DNA of 64,000 nucleotides from Panopea generosa (GCA_029582155.1 CM055900.1:46613736-46677735), one strand, 5' to 3'; numbered from the stretch's first letter, positions 12,475 to 23,120 are shown. The notes: generated from the sequence alone by a model not told the origin. Program-made: numbers and translations.

Positions 12475-14585
12475 TAAGTTGGTTACAGGGGATGTACAAC
12501 ACACATGGTGGTTCTCCAATGCCGTAGAACACCGTGTTTGTACATATGCTGTAAGTTGGTTACAGGGGATGTACAACACACATGGTGGTTCTGCAATGTT
12601 GGAAAATATCGTGTTTGTACATATGCTGTAAGTTGGTTACAGGGGATGTACAACATACATAGTGGTTCTGCAATGTTGGAGAATATCGTGTTTGTACATA
12701 TGCTGTAAGTTGGTTACAGGGGATGTACAACACACATGGGGGTACTGCAATGCCGGAGAACACCGTGTTTGTACATATGTTGTAAGTTGGTTACAAGGGA
12801 TGTACAACACACATGGTGGTTCTGCAATGTTGGAGAATATCGTGTTTGTACATATTGCTGTAAGTTGGTTACAGGGGATGTACAACACACATGGTGGTTC
12901 TGCAATGCTGGAGAACACCGTGTTTGTACATATGCTGTAAGTTGGTTACAGGGGATGTACAACACACATAGTGGTTCTGCAATGTTGGAGAATATCGTGT
13001 TTGTACATATGCTGTAAGTTGGTTACATGGGGTGTACAACACACATGTTGGTTCTCCAATGCCGGAGAACACCGTGTTTGTACATATTGCTCTAAGTTGG
13101 TTACAGGGAATTTACAACACACATGGTGGTTCTGCAATGCTGGAGAACATCGTGTTTGTACATATTGCTGTATGTTGGTTACAGGGGATGTACAACACAA
13201 ATATTGGTTCTCCAATGCCGGAGAACACCGTGTTTGTACAAATTTCTGTAAGTTAGTTACAGGGGATGTACAACACACATGGGTGGTTCTGCAATGCTGG
13301 AGAACATCGTGTTTGTACATATCGTTGTTGGTTACAGGGGATTTACAACACTGTTGTTGGTTCTGCAATGCCGGGGACACCTTGTTTGAATATATCGCTA
13401 TAAGTTGGTTACAGAGGATGTACAACACACATGGTGGTTCTGCAATGTTGGAGAATATCGTGTTTGTACATAACGCTGTAAGTTGATTAAAGGGCATGAA
13501 CAACACACATGGTGGTTCTCCAATGCCGTAGAACACCGTGTTTGTACATATGCTGTAAGTTGGTTACAGGGGATGTACAACACACATGGTGGTTCTGCAA
13601 TGTTGGAGAATATCGTGTTTGTACATATTGCTGTAAGTTGGTTACAGGGGATGTACAACACACATGGTGGTTCTCCAATGCCGGAGAACACCGTGTTTGT
13701 ACATATGCTGTAAGTTGGTTACAGGGGATGTACAACACACATGGTGGTTCTGCAATGTTGGAAAATATCGTGTTTGTACATATGCTGTAAGTTGGTTACA
13801 GGGGATGTACAACATACATAGTGGTTCTGCAATGTTGGAGAATATCGTGTTTGTACATATGCTGTAAGTTGGTTACAGGGGATGTACAACACACATGGTG
13901 GTTCTGCAATGCCGGAGAACACCGTGTTTGTACATATGCGGTAAGTTGGTTACAAGGGATGTACAACACACATGGTGGTTCTGCAATGTTGGAGAATATC
14001 GTGTTTGTACATATTGCTGTAAGTTGGTTACAGGGGATGTACAACACACATGGTGGTTCTGCAATGCTGGAGAACACCGTGTTTGTACATATGCTGTAAG
14101 TTGGTTACAGGGGATGTACAACACACATAGTGGTTCTGCAATGTTGGAGAATATCGTGTTTGTACATATGCTGTAAGTTGGTTACATGGGGTGTACAACA
14201 CACATGTTGGTTCTCCAATGCCGGAGAACACCGTGTTTGTACATATTGCTCTAAGTTGGTTACAGGGAATTTACAACACACATGGTGGTTCTGCAATGCT
14301 GGAGAACATCGTGTTTGTACATATTGCTGTATGTTGGTTACAGGGGATGTACAACACAAATATTGGTTCTCCAATGCTGGAGAACACCGTGTTTGTACAA
14401 ATTTCTGTAAGTTAGTTACAGGGGATGTACAACACACATGGGTGGTTCTGCAATGCTGGAGAACATCGTGTTTGTACATATCGTTGTTGGTTACAGGGGA
14501 TTTACAACACTGTTGTTGGTTCTGCAATGCCGGGGACACCTTGTTTGAATATATCGCTATAAGTTGGTTACAGAGGATGTACAAC
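12475..14585. repeat. Higher-order duplication within the satellite (period 1,159 bp)
   Basis: Blocks at about 12475-13426 and 13634-14585 are nearly identical over about 950 bp at an offset of exactly 1,159 bp, which is 15 monomers. They share rare variants such as ACATACATAGTGG, ACAAATATTGG and the aberrant short units. Identity ends abruptly after 13426 and 14585. This indicates a recent unequal exchange or block amplification. Confidence 0.85.
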
Positions 14586-14975
14586 ACTGTTGTTGGTTCT
14601 GCAATGCCGGAGAACATCATGTTGGTATATATCGCTGTAAGTTGGTTACATAATATAGTTTGCAATGTTGGAGAACACCGCATTTGTAGAAATGGCTGTA
14701 AGTTGGTTACAGGCGATGTGCAACACATATAATAGTCTGCAATGCTGGAGAACACCGCGTTTGTAGAAATGGCTGTAAGTTGGTTACAGGGGATGTGCAA
14801 CACATATAAAAGTCTGGAATGCTGGAAAACACCGCGTTTGTAGAAATGGCTGTAAGTTGGTTACAGGGGATGTGCAACACATATAATAGTTTGCAATGCT
14901 GGAAAACACTGCGTTCGTAGAAATGGCTGTAAGTTCGTTACAGAGGATGTGCAGGAGATCACTGTATTTATATAA

Positions 14976-15330
14976 ATCACTGTAAGTGCCCTATTATCAC
15001 CCTACTTCAAATGCTATGCTGCTATGAATTTCATGTTAACTTCATTGTAATCTCATTTTTTAAAGGTTAGCTTTTAGATATGACCATTGCAGACTCCGCC
15101 TTTATTTCAAAGAATAATTTTGACATTTGAAAATATTAATGCTCAGTCTAGACAATTCAAACCAAACGACTATAAACGTTCTTTGATATCACTACAGTAT
15201 TATTCCTTTCACATAAATAACACTGGGCCAGTGTTGCGACATTCTATTGTAAAAAGTAAACACTAAATTATAAGGTGCGCAGTCTCATTATTTTGTCACA
15301 GAACTATAATCTAAACAAAGACATAAACTT
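14976..15330. other. Spacer between satellite and gene region
   Basis: No gene or repeat was recognised. TTTATT near 15098-15110 would be an AATAAA poly(A) signal on the minus strand, downstream of the possible exon at 15333-15566. Confidence 0.4.
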
Positions 15331-15332
15331 GA

Positions 15333-15566
15333 TTATATTTTGTCACGAAGGAGATCTAGATCAGCGCTACCAACAGAACTCGGGTTACACTGCCTAACGT
15401 ATATTAAGCGGCATTTGGATTTCCTAGTGCATAAGTGTCTTGGGCACTTAACCTGAGTACAAATAGGCTCACCGGGAAATGTTCCTATATAACCAATATC
15501 TCTTATTGCGTTTGACCATACTTCAAGAGGCCGTCGATCTTGCTCATACTGTCGAACGTCAAACAC
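15333..15566 (-). CDS. Possible 3'-terminal exon, hypothetical Cys-containing protein
   Basis: This open frame of up to 77 codons ends in TAA. Its composition is more protein-like than the surrounding noise, with a run of spaced cysteines (CTQVKCPRHLC...SKC...RQC). A splice-acceptor-like CGACAG lies near its upstream end on the minus strand, so the real coding part may begin with YEQDRRPLEV. No family was recognised. It lies only about 9 bp from the proposed first exon of the divergently oriented bursicon-like gene. It could be a terminal exon of a minus-strand gene or simply chance. Confidence 0.3.
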   Translation of the reverse strand: MFDVRQYEQDRRPLEVWSNAIRDIGYIGTFPGEPICTQVKCPRHLCTRKSKCRLIYVRQCNPSSVGSADLDLLRDKI

Positions 15567-15574
15567 GGTTGAAA

Positions 15575-18049
15575 ATGGTATTTGTCAAAGTTGTACAGAT
15601 CACGGGATATTCAATGTAAGTTTGATATTATTTAATAAGTTCAATTTAATATATTTATTTATTTTAATATATATATATTTGTTAATATTAAATTTAATAT
15701 ATATATTTGTTAATATTAAATTTAATATATATTTTTGTTCATATTAAATTTAATATATATTTTTGTTCATATTATACTTTGTTCGGGTTAATACGAAACG
15801 ATAAATCTTTAATCCTGTAATTGGTTGTATTATATTCTGTTACTAATTAAAACATTTAATGCTTTATAACACATTTTTGATTTAATTTAGTTCTCGTCAA
15901 TACGTTTTTTATTCGTTATTTCTGTATATAGAATAAATTAGATTATAAAGGATACGTGCTTTAAATTTTATATATTAGAAAGGGAAAAAAAGAGAGATTT
16001 AATGTAAATTCGCCAACGATAATTACGTAATTTGGATGATACTTGCTTTATTAGTCCAATAGGGTATTTTTTTTAGGTAAAACTGAGTGTTATTGAAGAG
16101 TTATTAAATAAAATTGAGGTCTAAGAATGGGAATCACGTAAATAATAATTAATAATTAATAAATATGTAGATATGTGTATATATATTATTGACTTAAACT
16201 ATAACATCATTAGAAATATGTGACAAAATAATATACATACACGCTAATTAATAGTAAAGTGATTTGCACGATGAGCGTACTCTAAAAGGAAAGAAAAATT
16301 TCTATCTGTTTGTCATGTTATTATTTCGTGGTATATTTCAGTTTTGTTTATGTACACGTGAGAGTTACACTGAATCGGTTGGTTTATATATCAGTAGTAT
16401 TTACCTTTTTTAGTATTAGGCTAACTCATGGAGATAAGTTAAAAGATGTTTTCAGTTTTTAAAAGGTTATTTTAACAATTCATATAAATACGTACATAAT
16501 ATTATATGTTATTTAAATACAAATGTTAGTATAAACTATTATAGTATACAGTACATGACAATGATAAATTATTTAAATGTTATTTATGTTATATGGAAAA
16601 ATACCAACATTTTTTTTAATTCATCTAAAAATATTAACTTTTGTCAAAATCTGTTTGAATCAGTTCACAGTACAATACTCTTAGAATAAAATGGGTTTAA
16701 AAGGTGTCTATGTATGTCTTAAGTTGTCTATTATTATGTTCTGACAATAAAATATGATTAAATGATGATTTAAAATTATTATATTCTGTCAATAAGGTAT
16801 GCTTAAATGATTTGAAATGATTATATTTTGACAATAAAATACATGTATGCTTAAATCTAAAGTTTGATGTTTTGACAATAAAATATGCTTAAATCATCTG
16901 AAAGTATCATGTTCTGACAATAAAATATGCTTAAATCATCTGAAAGTATTTTGATCTGACAATAAATAAATTATACAATAATTATTGACAATAAAATGTG
17001 TTCAAATCACCTTCAGGTTTTTAATTACTGGCATTAAAATGTTTACATTATATGCTTGTATCATGCAATGATTGTTTAATGTGTTTAAAAAAAATTAAAA
17101 GTACCCTTTTAAAACCATTTTAGTGTAAAAGTAAAGTGTATTTAAACATTTAAAGATTATTAATATATGGTACATATAAATCTTACAGTTTTAGAATATT
17201 ATATAATGTATACACTATATAATATATATATATGATACTCCAAACATTTCTATATCATATCTTATTTATTTGATAGATATATAGATGTGAATATGAGAGA
17301 GTTAATAAATTAATACACCCAAACAATACAGAATTCTTTACAATCTTTAAAAAAAAACACGAGCGTTTTAGGAATATATATACCTTCTTCAGGGGATGAA
17401 AATAAAAAAAAGATTAATAATGATAATGTTTAAAATGTCAAATAACGATTACGATGATACAGACATGATAGTTTGATAAATCAATTGAATTGTGAAAGCG
17501 TTCACAAATTATAATGTGAGCCTTCAGGCGCGCATAAACTACACAACAGTAAAGATCAGATAAGTGTCTGTTTTATAAGCATTGTTCTCTCTTTATCTGA
17601 CCATGTTTCTTTTCTTATGTTACAGGGCAAACAGTTCACAGACTATTAGAAAGTCTCTGATCCACACGATAGCCCTCATGGTAACCATAGCGATATTCGT
17701 ACCGGATGTGGAGGGGGCAGGGTGCAGACGACGTCTGTCGCGACAAGTCATTAACTACAAAGACTGTTTGCCCAAACGTCTGCTTGCCTATTCGTGCGTT
17801 GGTACGTGTATCACGCATGCGCAGATATCCCCAATAAATCCATTCGAGATTGAGCACACCTGCTACCAATGCAAAGAAGCCGTCGTGTCAACCAGAAAAG
17901 TCAAACTGCAGTGCCCGGATGAGAAAGGGCCCAAACCCTTTAAAAGAGTAACCATCGAGGTTTCCCAGCCAAGAGAATGTATGTGCGAGCTATGTTCTTA
18001 TGATGAGCTTGTAGTAAAAGTCTCGTCCGAAAAAAGCAATGACAAATAA
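15575..18049 (+). CDS. burs: Bursicon-alpha-like cystine-knot hormone (two-exon model)
   Basis: Model: exon 1 at 15575-15615, donor GTAAGT, a 2,010-bp intron, acceptor TTCTTATGTTACAG, and exon 2 at 17626-18049. Both junctions are phase 2, and joining them creates an ATG codon (AT|G) followed by GCA AAC. Exon 1 alone would add 13 residues starting from a good-context ATG (GAAAATGG), so translation may start in exon 1 or at the junction ATG. A signal peptide follows: basic n-region (IRK), hydrophobic LIHTIALMVTIAIFV, then a VEG-AG cleavage region. The mature part is a cystine-knot domain with CVGTC and a final CMC. In arthropods bursicon alpha pairs with bursicon beta and signals through the LGR receptor rickets; molluscan roles are less clear. 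The intron contains two AT-rich tandem arrays. Exon 1 is inferred; exon 2 is well supported. Confidence 0.7.
15640..15778. repeat. AT-rich tandem repeat in the bursicon intron (~28-30 bp)
   Basis: About four units alternate ATATATATTTGTTAATATTA and AAATTTAAT blocks in the first part of the intron, about 25 bp after the donor. Confidence 0.8.
16735..17010. repeat. ~45-bp tandem repeat in the bursicon intron
   Basis: The motif TGACAATAAAATATGCTTAA recurs about six times with spacer ATCATCTGAAAGTAT between copies. The units are diverged. Confidence 0.8.
17626..18049 (+). CDS. burs: Bursicon-like exon 2 (signal peptide and full cystine knot)
   Basis: Ten cysteines are seen in the domain. Their spacing matches the bursicon-alpha subunit, as I remember the arthropod family: C-13-C-9-C-3-C-17-C-2-C-13-C-21-C-1-C-2-C. 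The 13, 9, 3, 17 and 13 intervals are the same; the interval before the final CxC is 21 here against about 20. Supporting motifs are LPK after the second Cys, CVGTC, LQCP, and ECMCELC at the end. Arthropod bursicon has an extra Cys in the middle (C-x-C-C); here that site reads CYQC, so one of the usual eleven is missing. An unspliced reading from ATG 17603 is also open, but it would translate through the pyrimidine tract and acceptor, so splicing is preferred. The domain sits whole in the last exon and the stop is TAA at 18047-18049. Confidence 0.87.
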
Positions 18050-18245
18050 ATCTCATGGGGAGAGTCATTCATCACGTGAAATCGCCAATGTAATAATCAT
18101 TGACCGCTCACCTAGTGGAACAGCCGGCCTCGGTCCAAGCAGTGAGATTAAAAAAAGAAGATCGCATCGTTAAAACGCTGCGCTAACATTCGTAACACTC
18201 GGTTATTTCCGAATTCAATGACTTTGCCTTGGTAGTTCAATTGTA

Positions 18246-18251
18246 AATAAA
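18246..18251 (+). terminator. Candidate poly(A) signal of the bursicon-like gene
   Basis: AATAAA lies about 197 bp after the stop codon, a typical distance for a short 3' UTR. No other AATAAA is seen between the stop codon and this site. Confidence 0.5.
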
Positions 18252-18382
18252 CAATAAGTTAATTAAACTTTGCCAAAGGCGGAGCGAAATAGCACAGCAC
18301 GTGCTTTTTCACATAGTATTGGCATTGGTGATTAATATGTAAAACTAACTAACTAAAACAACTGTGATATTGATGTTTTAAG

Positions 18383-18432
18383 AGATTTCACGTGTTTTCA
18401 CGTGTTTATATTTCACGTGATATACGTGAAAT
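18383..18432. promoter_or_regulatory. CACGTG cluster with an inverted repeat
   Basis: TTTCACGTG appears three times in about 45 bp. The last two half-sites form a perfect 9-bp inverted repeat, ATTTCACGT-GATAT-ACGTGAAAT (18410-18432). Further ACGTG/CACGTG cores occur near 18072 and 18298. CACGTG is the canonical E-box bound by bHLH factors; function here is inference only. Confidence 0.4.
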
Positions 18433-18984
18433 TGGTGTTTAATTTTGAGAAATGCTGTATAAAATATATGTTTGTGTCGTTCCTTTAAACTCAGAATCGT
18501 TGATGTTTTTTTTTAAATTAAACTAGAAGTATTCGGTCTTACATGGTATATTTATAACCATTGTTGCATCGACTGCTCAATGTTTCAACCCGAGTCAGAT
18601 TTGTTTCTTCCCTAAGTTCAGTTACATTTACCATTTATAATCAGTTTTAAATTAGTAAAAAGGCTGACCAAAAACTTATTTTCAGTGCCTTACTTTTGCT
18701 TAATACGGAAAGCAAGCAAGCGAAATGGTATCAATATTAAAACATATTCTGTTATGGCAGTCATATAAACTTTGTATTGTTTTATGAATAAAATCATTAT
18801 TTTCGAACAATATGAACCAAACAATACTCCACAGAAATAAAGTTTGATCAATTATGTTTTGAATGGTTATAAAACTAAAACAAATTATACTTGTTTTTAA
18901 TGATATATAATATACATCCATGAATTAATGATATCATATGTTTTTGAATGTTGTTTGTATTATTATCATTAACATTATTATTAT

Positions 18985-18985
<1 letters not shown>

Positions 18986-19046
<61 letters not shown>
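18986..19046. repeat. (TAG)n microsatellite with (ATT)n flanks
   Basis: About 20 uninterrupted TAG units are followed by (TAT)n. Long homopolymeric ORFs on both strands here are artefacts of the repeat. Confidence 0.95.
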
Positions 19047-19049
19047 CTA

Positions 19050-20505
19050 TTATTATTATTATTATCATTATAACACATATTACTATTATTTCTACTAAAA
19101 TTGATCCGCCGACGGCGTGTTTGCTAAAGTAAGAAAGGAGTGTTGAATTGTAACTGTACAATTGTTCCATTAACGGTGTGTTTGCGGTATCATCTATTCG
19201 TCTATGTTTGTTAATTTATTTTAAGGGAACAGGTGGCATTGTTTAAATACCAGTCTTAGCATTTATAAAGGTAGAACCATAACAGAGATATTAATATCCA
19301 TATATTTCTCATGCATATTTAATAAATATTAACAGGGTTTATATTTTATGGATTAATAGTGTTAAGCTAAATTTTAGAATACAATTAAAGAACCTTAAAA
19401 AACATTCCTCTGAATGTATTTCAACTATTTACCAAGTTATTCCCCTAAAACAGAACGAACCTAAAGTTCTGCATAATACGGTGATTTTATTTTTTATTTC
19501 ATAAGTCCGTCGTTGCGATGAGTAACATGTAATATCAAGATTGCGTCGTGTTCCTTTAACTAAATCACAGATTTATCGAGATAAGTGATAGGTTCAATAC
19601 TTGTAATGAAGATTTTCGTAACTCATTGTATATAATTATTATTATTGTTATAGGAATATGACCTACGTTCGCCAAAACAACGTCTATATATCAACTTGGT
19701 CGTATATAGATATAAATACATTAGTTAGCAATGATATATAACTAAGTATATCATAAAACGGCGTATTAATTTTACGAATGCCATAAATGTATTTATATTT
19801 TTTATACAGATGATAACGTATTAGCATATTAAACTGTCTATAAACACATGTAACGTTATCTTTATTTGTTGTTATTTTTCACCTTATCGCACGTAAACAT
19901 TGCATTTATGCGATCGGTATGGCAATGGACCGGTTTATCACCAGAGACGACATCAAGGCATCTTAAATACAACTCAGGACCCAGAAAACCGACTCTTATA
20001 ACAACCATTATTGTCAGTTGTATAGTATGTCGCAATCGAGAGAAAAAATAATTAATATGCACTGCACATGACGTATAGATTGCGTCTCTATCATAAATGT
20101 TTGAGCCATAGCACAATAACGTATACTTGGGGCGGCACTGAAGTCTCTGCATCATGTCACAGAGAGCATATAACGCACGTACGCATGCACAACTCCATCT
20201 TGATCTGGCACCAGTACTTCAACTATCCTGAGCTGTAATCAATATAACGTCTTCTAACAGGTATCGAATCAATTATAATCACAAGCAGTTCCAAAGGAGA
20301 GGCACACTAATACCCATAACCTTGGAATGTATAGTTAGGTTCCGTAACTTATATCATCACACCAAGCACGAGCATTTTATTTGTTTTAGAAAATCTACAA
20401 ACCCTGCCCCCGCACTTAATATGAAATCCTGAATCCGCCGCTGCCACCAAAGATCCGCATGCGAGACGGGAGCTTTATCACTCGAAAAATTGTTGACAAT
20501 GTCTC
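19050..20505. other. Intergenic DNA without recognised gene
   Basis: The longest ORF (97 codons, minus strand, ending at 19862) has no recognisable motif or splice context. Nothing else is supported. Confidence 0.5.
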
Positions 20506-20509
20506 AAGC

Positions 20510-20668
20510 AGCCACTCAAGGGAAGGGGCAAAATTGACCCCTTAAGACAGGTGATTTCTTAATACAGGTTGATTTTAACTGAAATTATAAATATGGTCAA
20601 TAGAAAATGTGTTGGTTGCTTATTAGAGGTGACCATTAACACAGGTTTGATTGTACATATTACCGTTT
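20510..20668. mobile_element. pogo/Tigger-type MITE fragment
   Basis: It ends in ACACAGGTTTGATTGTA, the reverse complement of the TACAATCAAACCTGT end at 24777 and similar to TACAGTCAAACCTGT at 26690. The interior has the same 'CCACTCAAGGGAAGGGGCAAAATTG' type of theme, written here only by its parts: CCACTCAAGG, GGGGCAAAATT and CCCCTTAAGACAGG. Recognition is by family resemblance only. Confidence 0.5.
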
Positions 20669-20869
20669 ATTTAATTGTTTTTCACTACATTTCATATAAG
20701 TATTGTACTTGAGGTTGTCTTTCGTCACTATCTACAATATAGTCAATATGGGCAGTTGCAAGCATTATAGCATTATATGTATTTAACCTAAATATATTTT
20801 AATGTAAGTTACATATTTAAAGCACAGAATTCACGAGCAAACCACCCAGGAACACACAAATCACCAATA

Positions 20870-22075
20870 TAAAAGTCAGGAACTTACAACTCACGAACAC
20901 ATAATTCACGAACACACCAACCATGAACACATAATTCACGAACAAAGCAACCATGAACACATAATTCACGAACACACCAACACTGATCATATAATCCACG
21001 TACACGCCAACCATTAATAAATAATTCACGAATATACAACTCAGGAAAACATAATTCATGAAAGAAATAACCATAAACACATAATTCACGTACTCATCAA
21101 CCATAAACATATTATTCACGAACAAAACAACCATGAACACATAATTTGCAAATACACAAACCATGAACACATATTTCACGAACATGCCAACCATAAACAC
21201 ATAATTCACGTACACACCAATCATAAACACATTATTCACGAACAAAACAATCATGAACACATAATTTGCGAATACACAAACCATGAACACATGATTCACG
21301 AACACAACAACCATAAACACATAATTTAAGTACAAAACAACCATAAATGCATATTTCACGATCACAACAACCATGAACACATATTTTACGAACACAAAAA
21401 CCATAAACACATGATTCATGTACACAAAAACCATAAACACATAATCCACGAACACAACAACTATGAACACATAATTTACGAACACACCAACCATGAACAC
21501 ATATTTCATGAACACACCAACCATGAACAGATAATTCACGACCCAACTACCATAAACACATAATTCACGAATATAAAGCTCATGAACATATAATTTACCC
21601 ATATATAACTAATGAACACGTAATTCACGAACACACCAACCAGGAAAACATAATTCACGAGCACATCAACCATGAACACATAATTCACGTACACATCAAC
21701 CATGAACACATAATTGAAGAACACGTCAACCATCAACAAATAGTTCACATACACAACAACCATGAACGTAATTCACGAACACACCAACCATGAACACATG
21801 ATTCACGAATATAAAGCTCATGAACATATAATTTACGTATATATAACGCATGAACACGTAATTCACGAACACACCAACCATGAAAACATAATTCAATCCC
21901 ACACCAACCATAAACAAATAATTCACGAACATTCTATCCATGAACACATAATTCACGAACATGCAACTCATGAACATATTATTCACGAACACACCTACCA
22001 TAAATACGTGATACACGAACACACCAACCATGAACACGTGATTCACGAACACACTAACTGTGAACAAATAGATTA
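20870..22075. repeat. 30-bp minisatellite, about 40 copies
   Basis: The unit is CATGAACACATAATTCACGA followed by ACACACCAAC, varying by point changes. Because 30 is a multiple of three, the minus strand stays open for up to 261 codons as a 10-residue repeat (VGVFVNYVFM). Stops and frame changes break it near 21600 and 21760. There is no flanking coding sequence or splice context. Confidence 0.95.
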
Positions 22076-22079
22076 ACAA

Positions 22080-22860
22080 ATTAGATTTCAAATTAAAACA
22101 TGTTCCCATATTGTTTTTCCCGGTTTAATGGTTAAGAGTACTTATTTCATTATTTCTTATAGGCTGTGTTCAGCTTTCTCTATTGTATATAGAAAGACAC
22201 GGCTCGGTTCTAGAATTCCAACTGTAATTTATAAACTTATGTAATCTGTGTTCAATTTTTTTCCCTAATAAGATATTAATAATTAACTCGTCATTCGTTT
22301 AAAAAAATGTTGCTGAAGTAACAGTTTCTATCGACAATATATACCTGTGCGTTAGTATATAACAAGGACTTGTTTCTATACATTTAGAACTCAGCTAAGG
22401 CATAACATAAAACGGTGCCTTCATAGGGTAGTCGCAGTGGCATAATGATGGTACTAAGTAGTCATCGTTTCTTCTTATAACAAAGGCTACTTGAAAATAT
22501 ATTTTGATGCTCGTTTTGTATTTGAATGCATTTATTAGTGTACCTGGAACATTCTGCAAGCATTATTATGTTTGAATGGTGAAATAAGAAAAAAACCAAG
22601 GATTTATATCTCTGTATAAGTCCTCGAAAAAAAGATGTTTTGAAAATGGGTTTTGAATACAATATTTCTGTCTCATTGATGCTTACTTTGTCAACAGTGA
22701 AGAGCATATTAACTCTACGTCATTGGCTAATAAATTCTTCAAAATTCACAATGCACCAGTTAAATTATCATCTACAGCATTTACAAAAAACGGCAAGTGT
22801 TAAAAGCACCGAATCTATAATGTTAATTAGGTAAACATTTCATATACATAATGAACTAGT
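22080..22860. other. Intergenic DNA without recognised gene
   Basis: Only short, overlapping, motif-free ORFs are seen on both strands. Confidence 0.5.
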
Positions 22861-22861
22861 T

Positions 22862-22975
22862 ATAATCATAATCATAAGCATAAGCATAACCATAACCATT
22901 ATCATTATCATTACCATTACCATTACCATTATCATTATCATTATCATCAATTACCATAATGATAATGATAATGAA
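22862..22975. repeat. Hexanucleotide (CATAAC/CATTAC)n microsatellite
   Basis: It runs through CATAAG, CATAAC, CATTAT and CATTAC units in series, an array decaying stepwise from one end to the other. Confidence 0.85.
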
Positions 22976-23055
22976 TAATAATTGTAATAATAATAGTAGT
23001 AATAGTGATAGTAATAGTAATAGGAACAGTAATAGTAGTTATTGTAATAGTTATT

Positions 23056-23119
<64 letters not shown>
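23056..23119. repeat. (TAA)n microsatellite
   Basis: About 20 AAT/TAA units follow imperfect TAG/TAA trinucleotides that start near 22965. Confidence 0.95.

Positions 23120-23120
<1 letters not shown>

Larger units (their letters stand above)
5450..14975. repeat. 9.5-kb satellite of a 77/78-bp unit, about 120 copies
   Basis: The consensus unit begins GTAAGTTGGTTACAGGGG, continues with ATGTACAACACACATGG and GGTTCTGCAATG, and ends with TTTGTACATATGCT. Two length classes alternate: 77 bp (CATATGCTG) and 78 bp (CATATCGCTG or CATATTGCTG). Two linked variants alternate in mid-unit: TTGGAGAATATCGTG and CCGGAGAACACCGTG. Runs of 78-bp units keep a frame open with a 26-residue repeat (MYNTHGGSAMPENTVFVHIA... 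type). Every 77-bp unit shifts the frame and usually gives ML-stop. Open frames are therefore scattered over both strands with no conserved start or end, and I treat the array as non-coding. The last units (14640-14975) are a diverged edge type. Confidence 0.97.

Noticed and set aside
5450-14975. CRISPR-like regular array
   Set aside because: Units are contiguous with no unique spacers, and the genome is clearly animal.
18875-19170. Thr- or Leu-homopolymer ORFs
   Set aside because: Direct translation of the (TAG)n microsatellite.
19862-20155. 97-codon minus-strand ORF, possible gene
   Set aside because: No motif, no splice sites and an equally open frame on the other strand.
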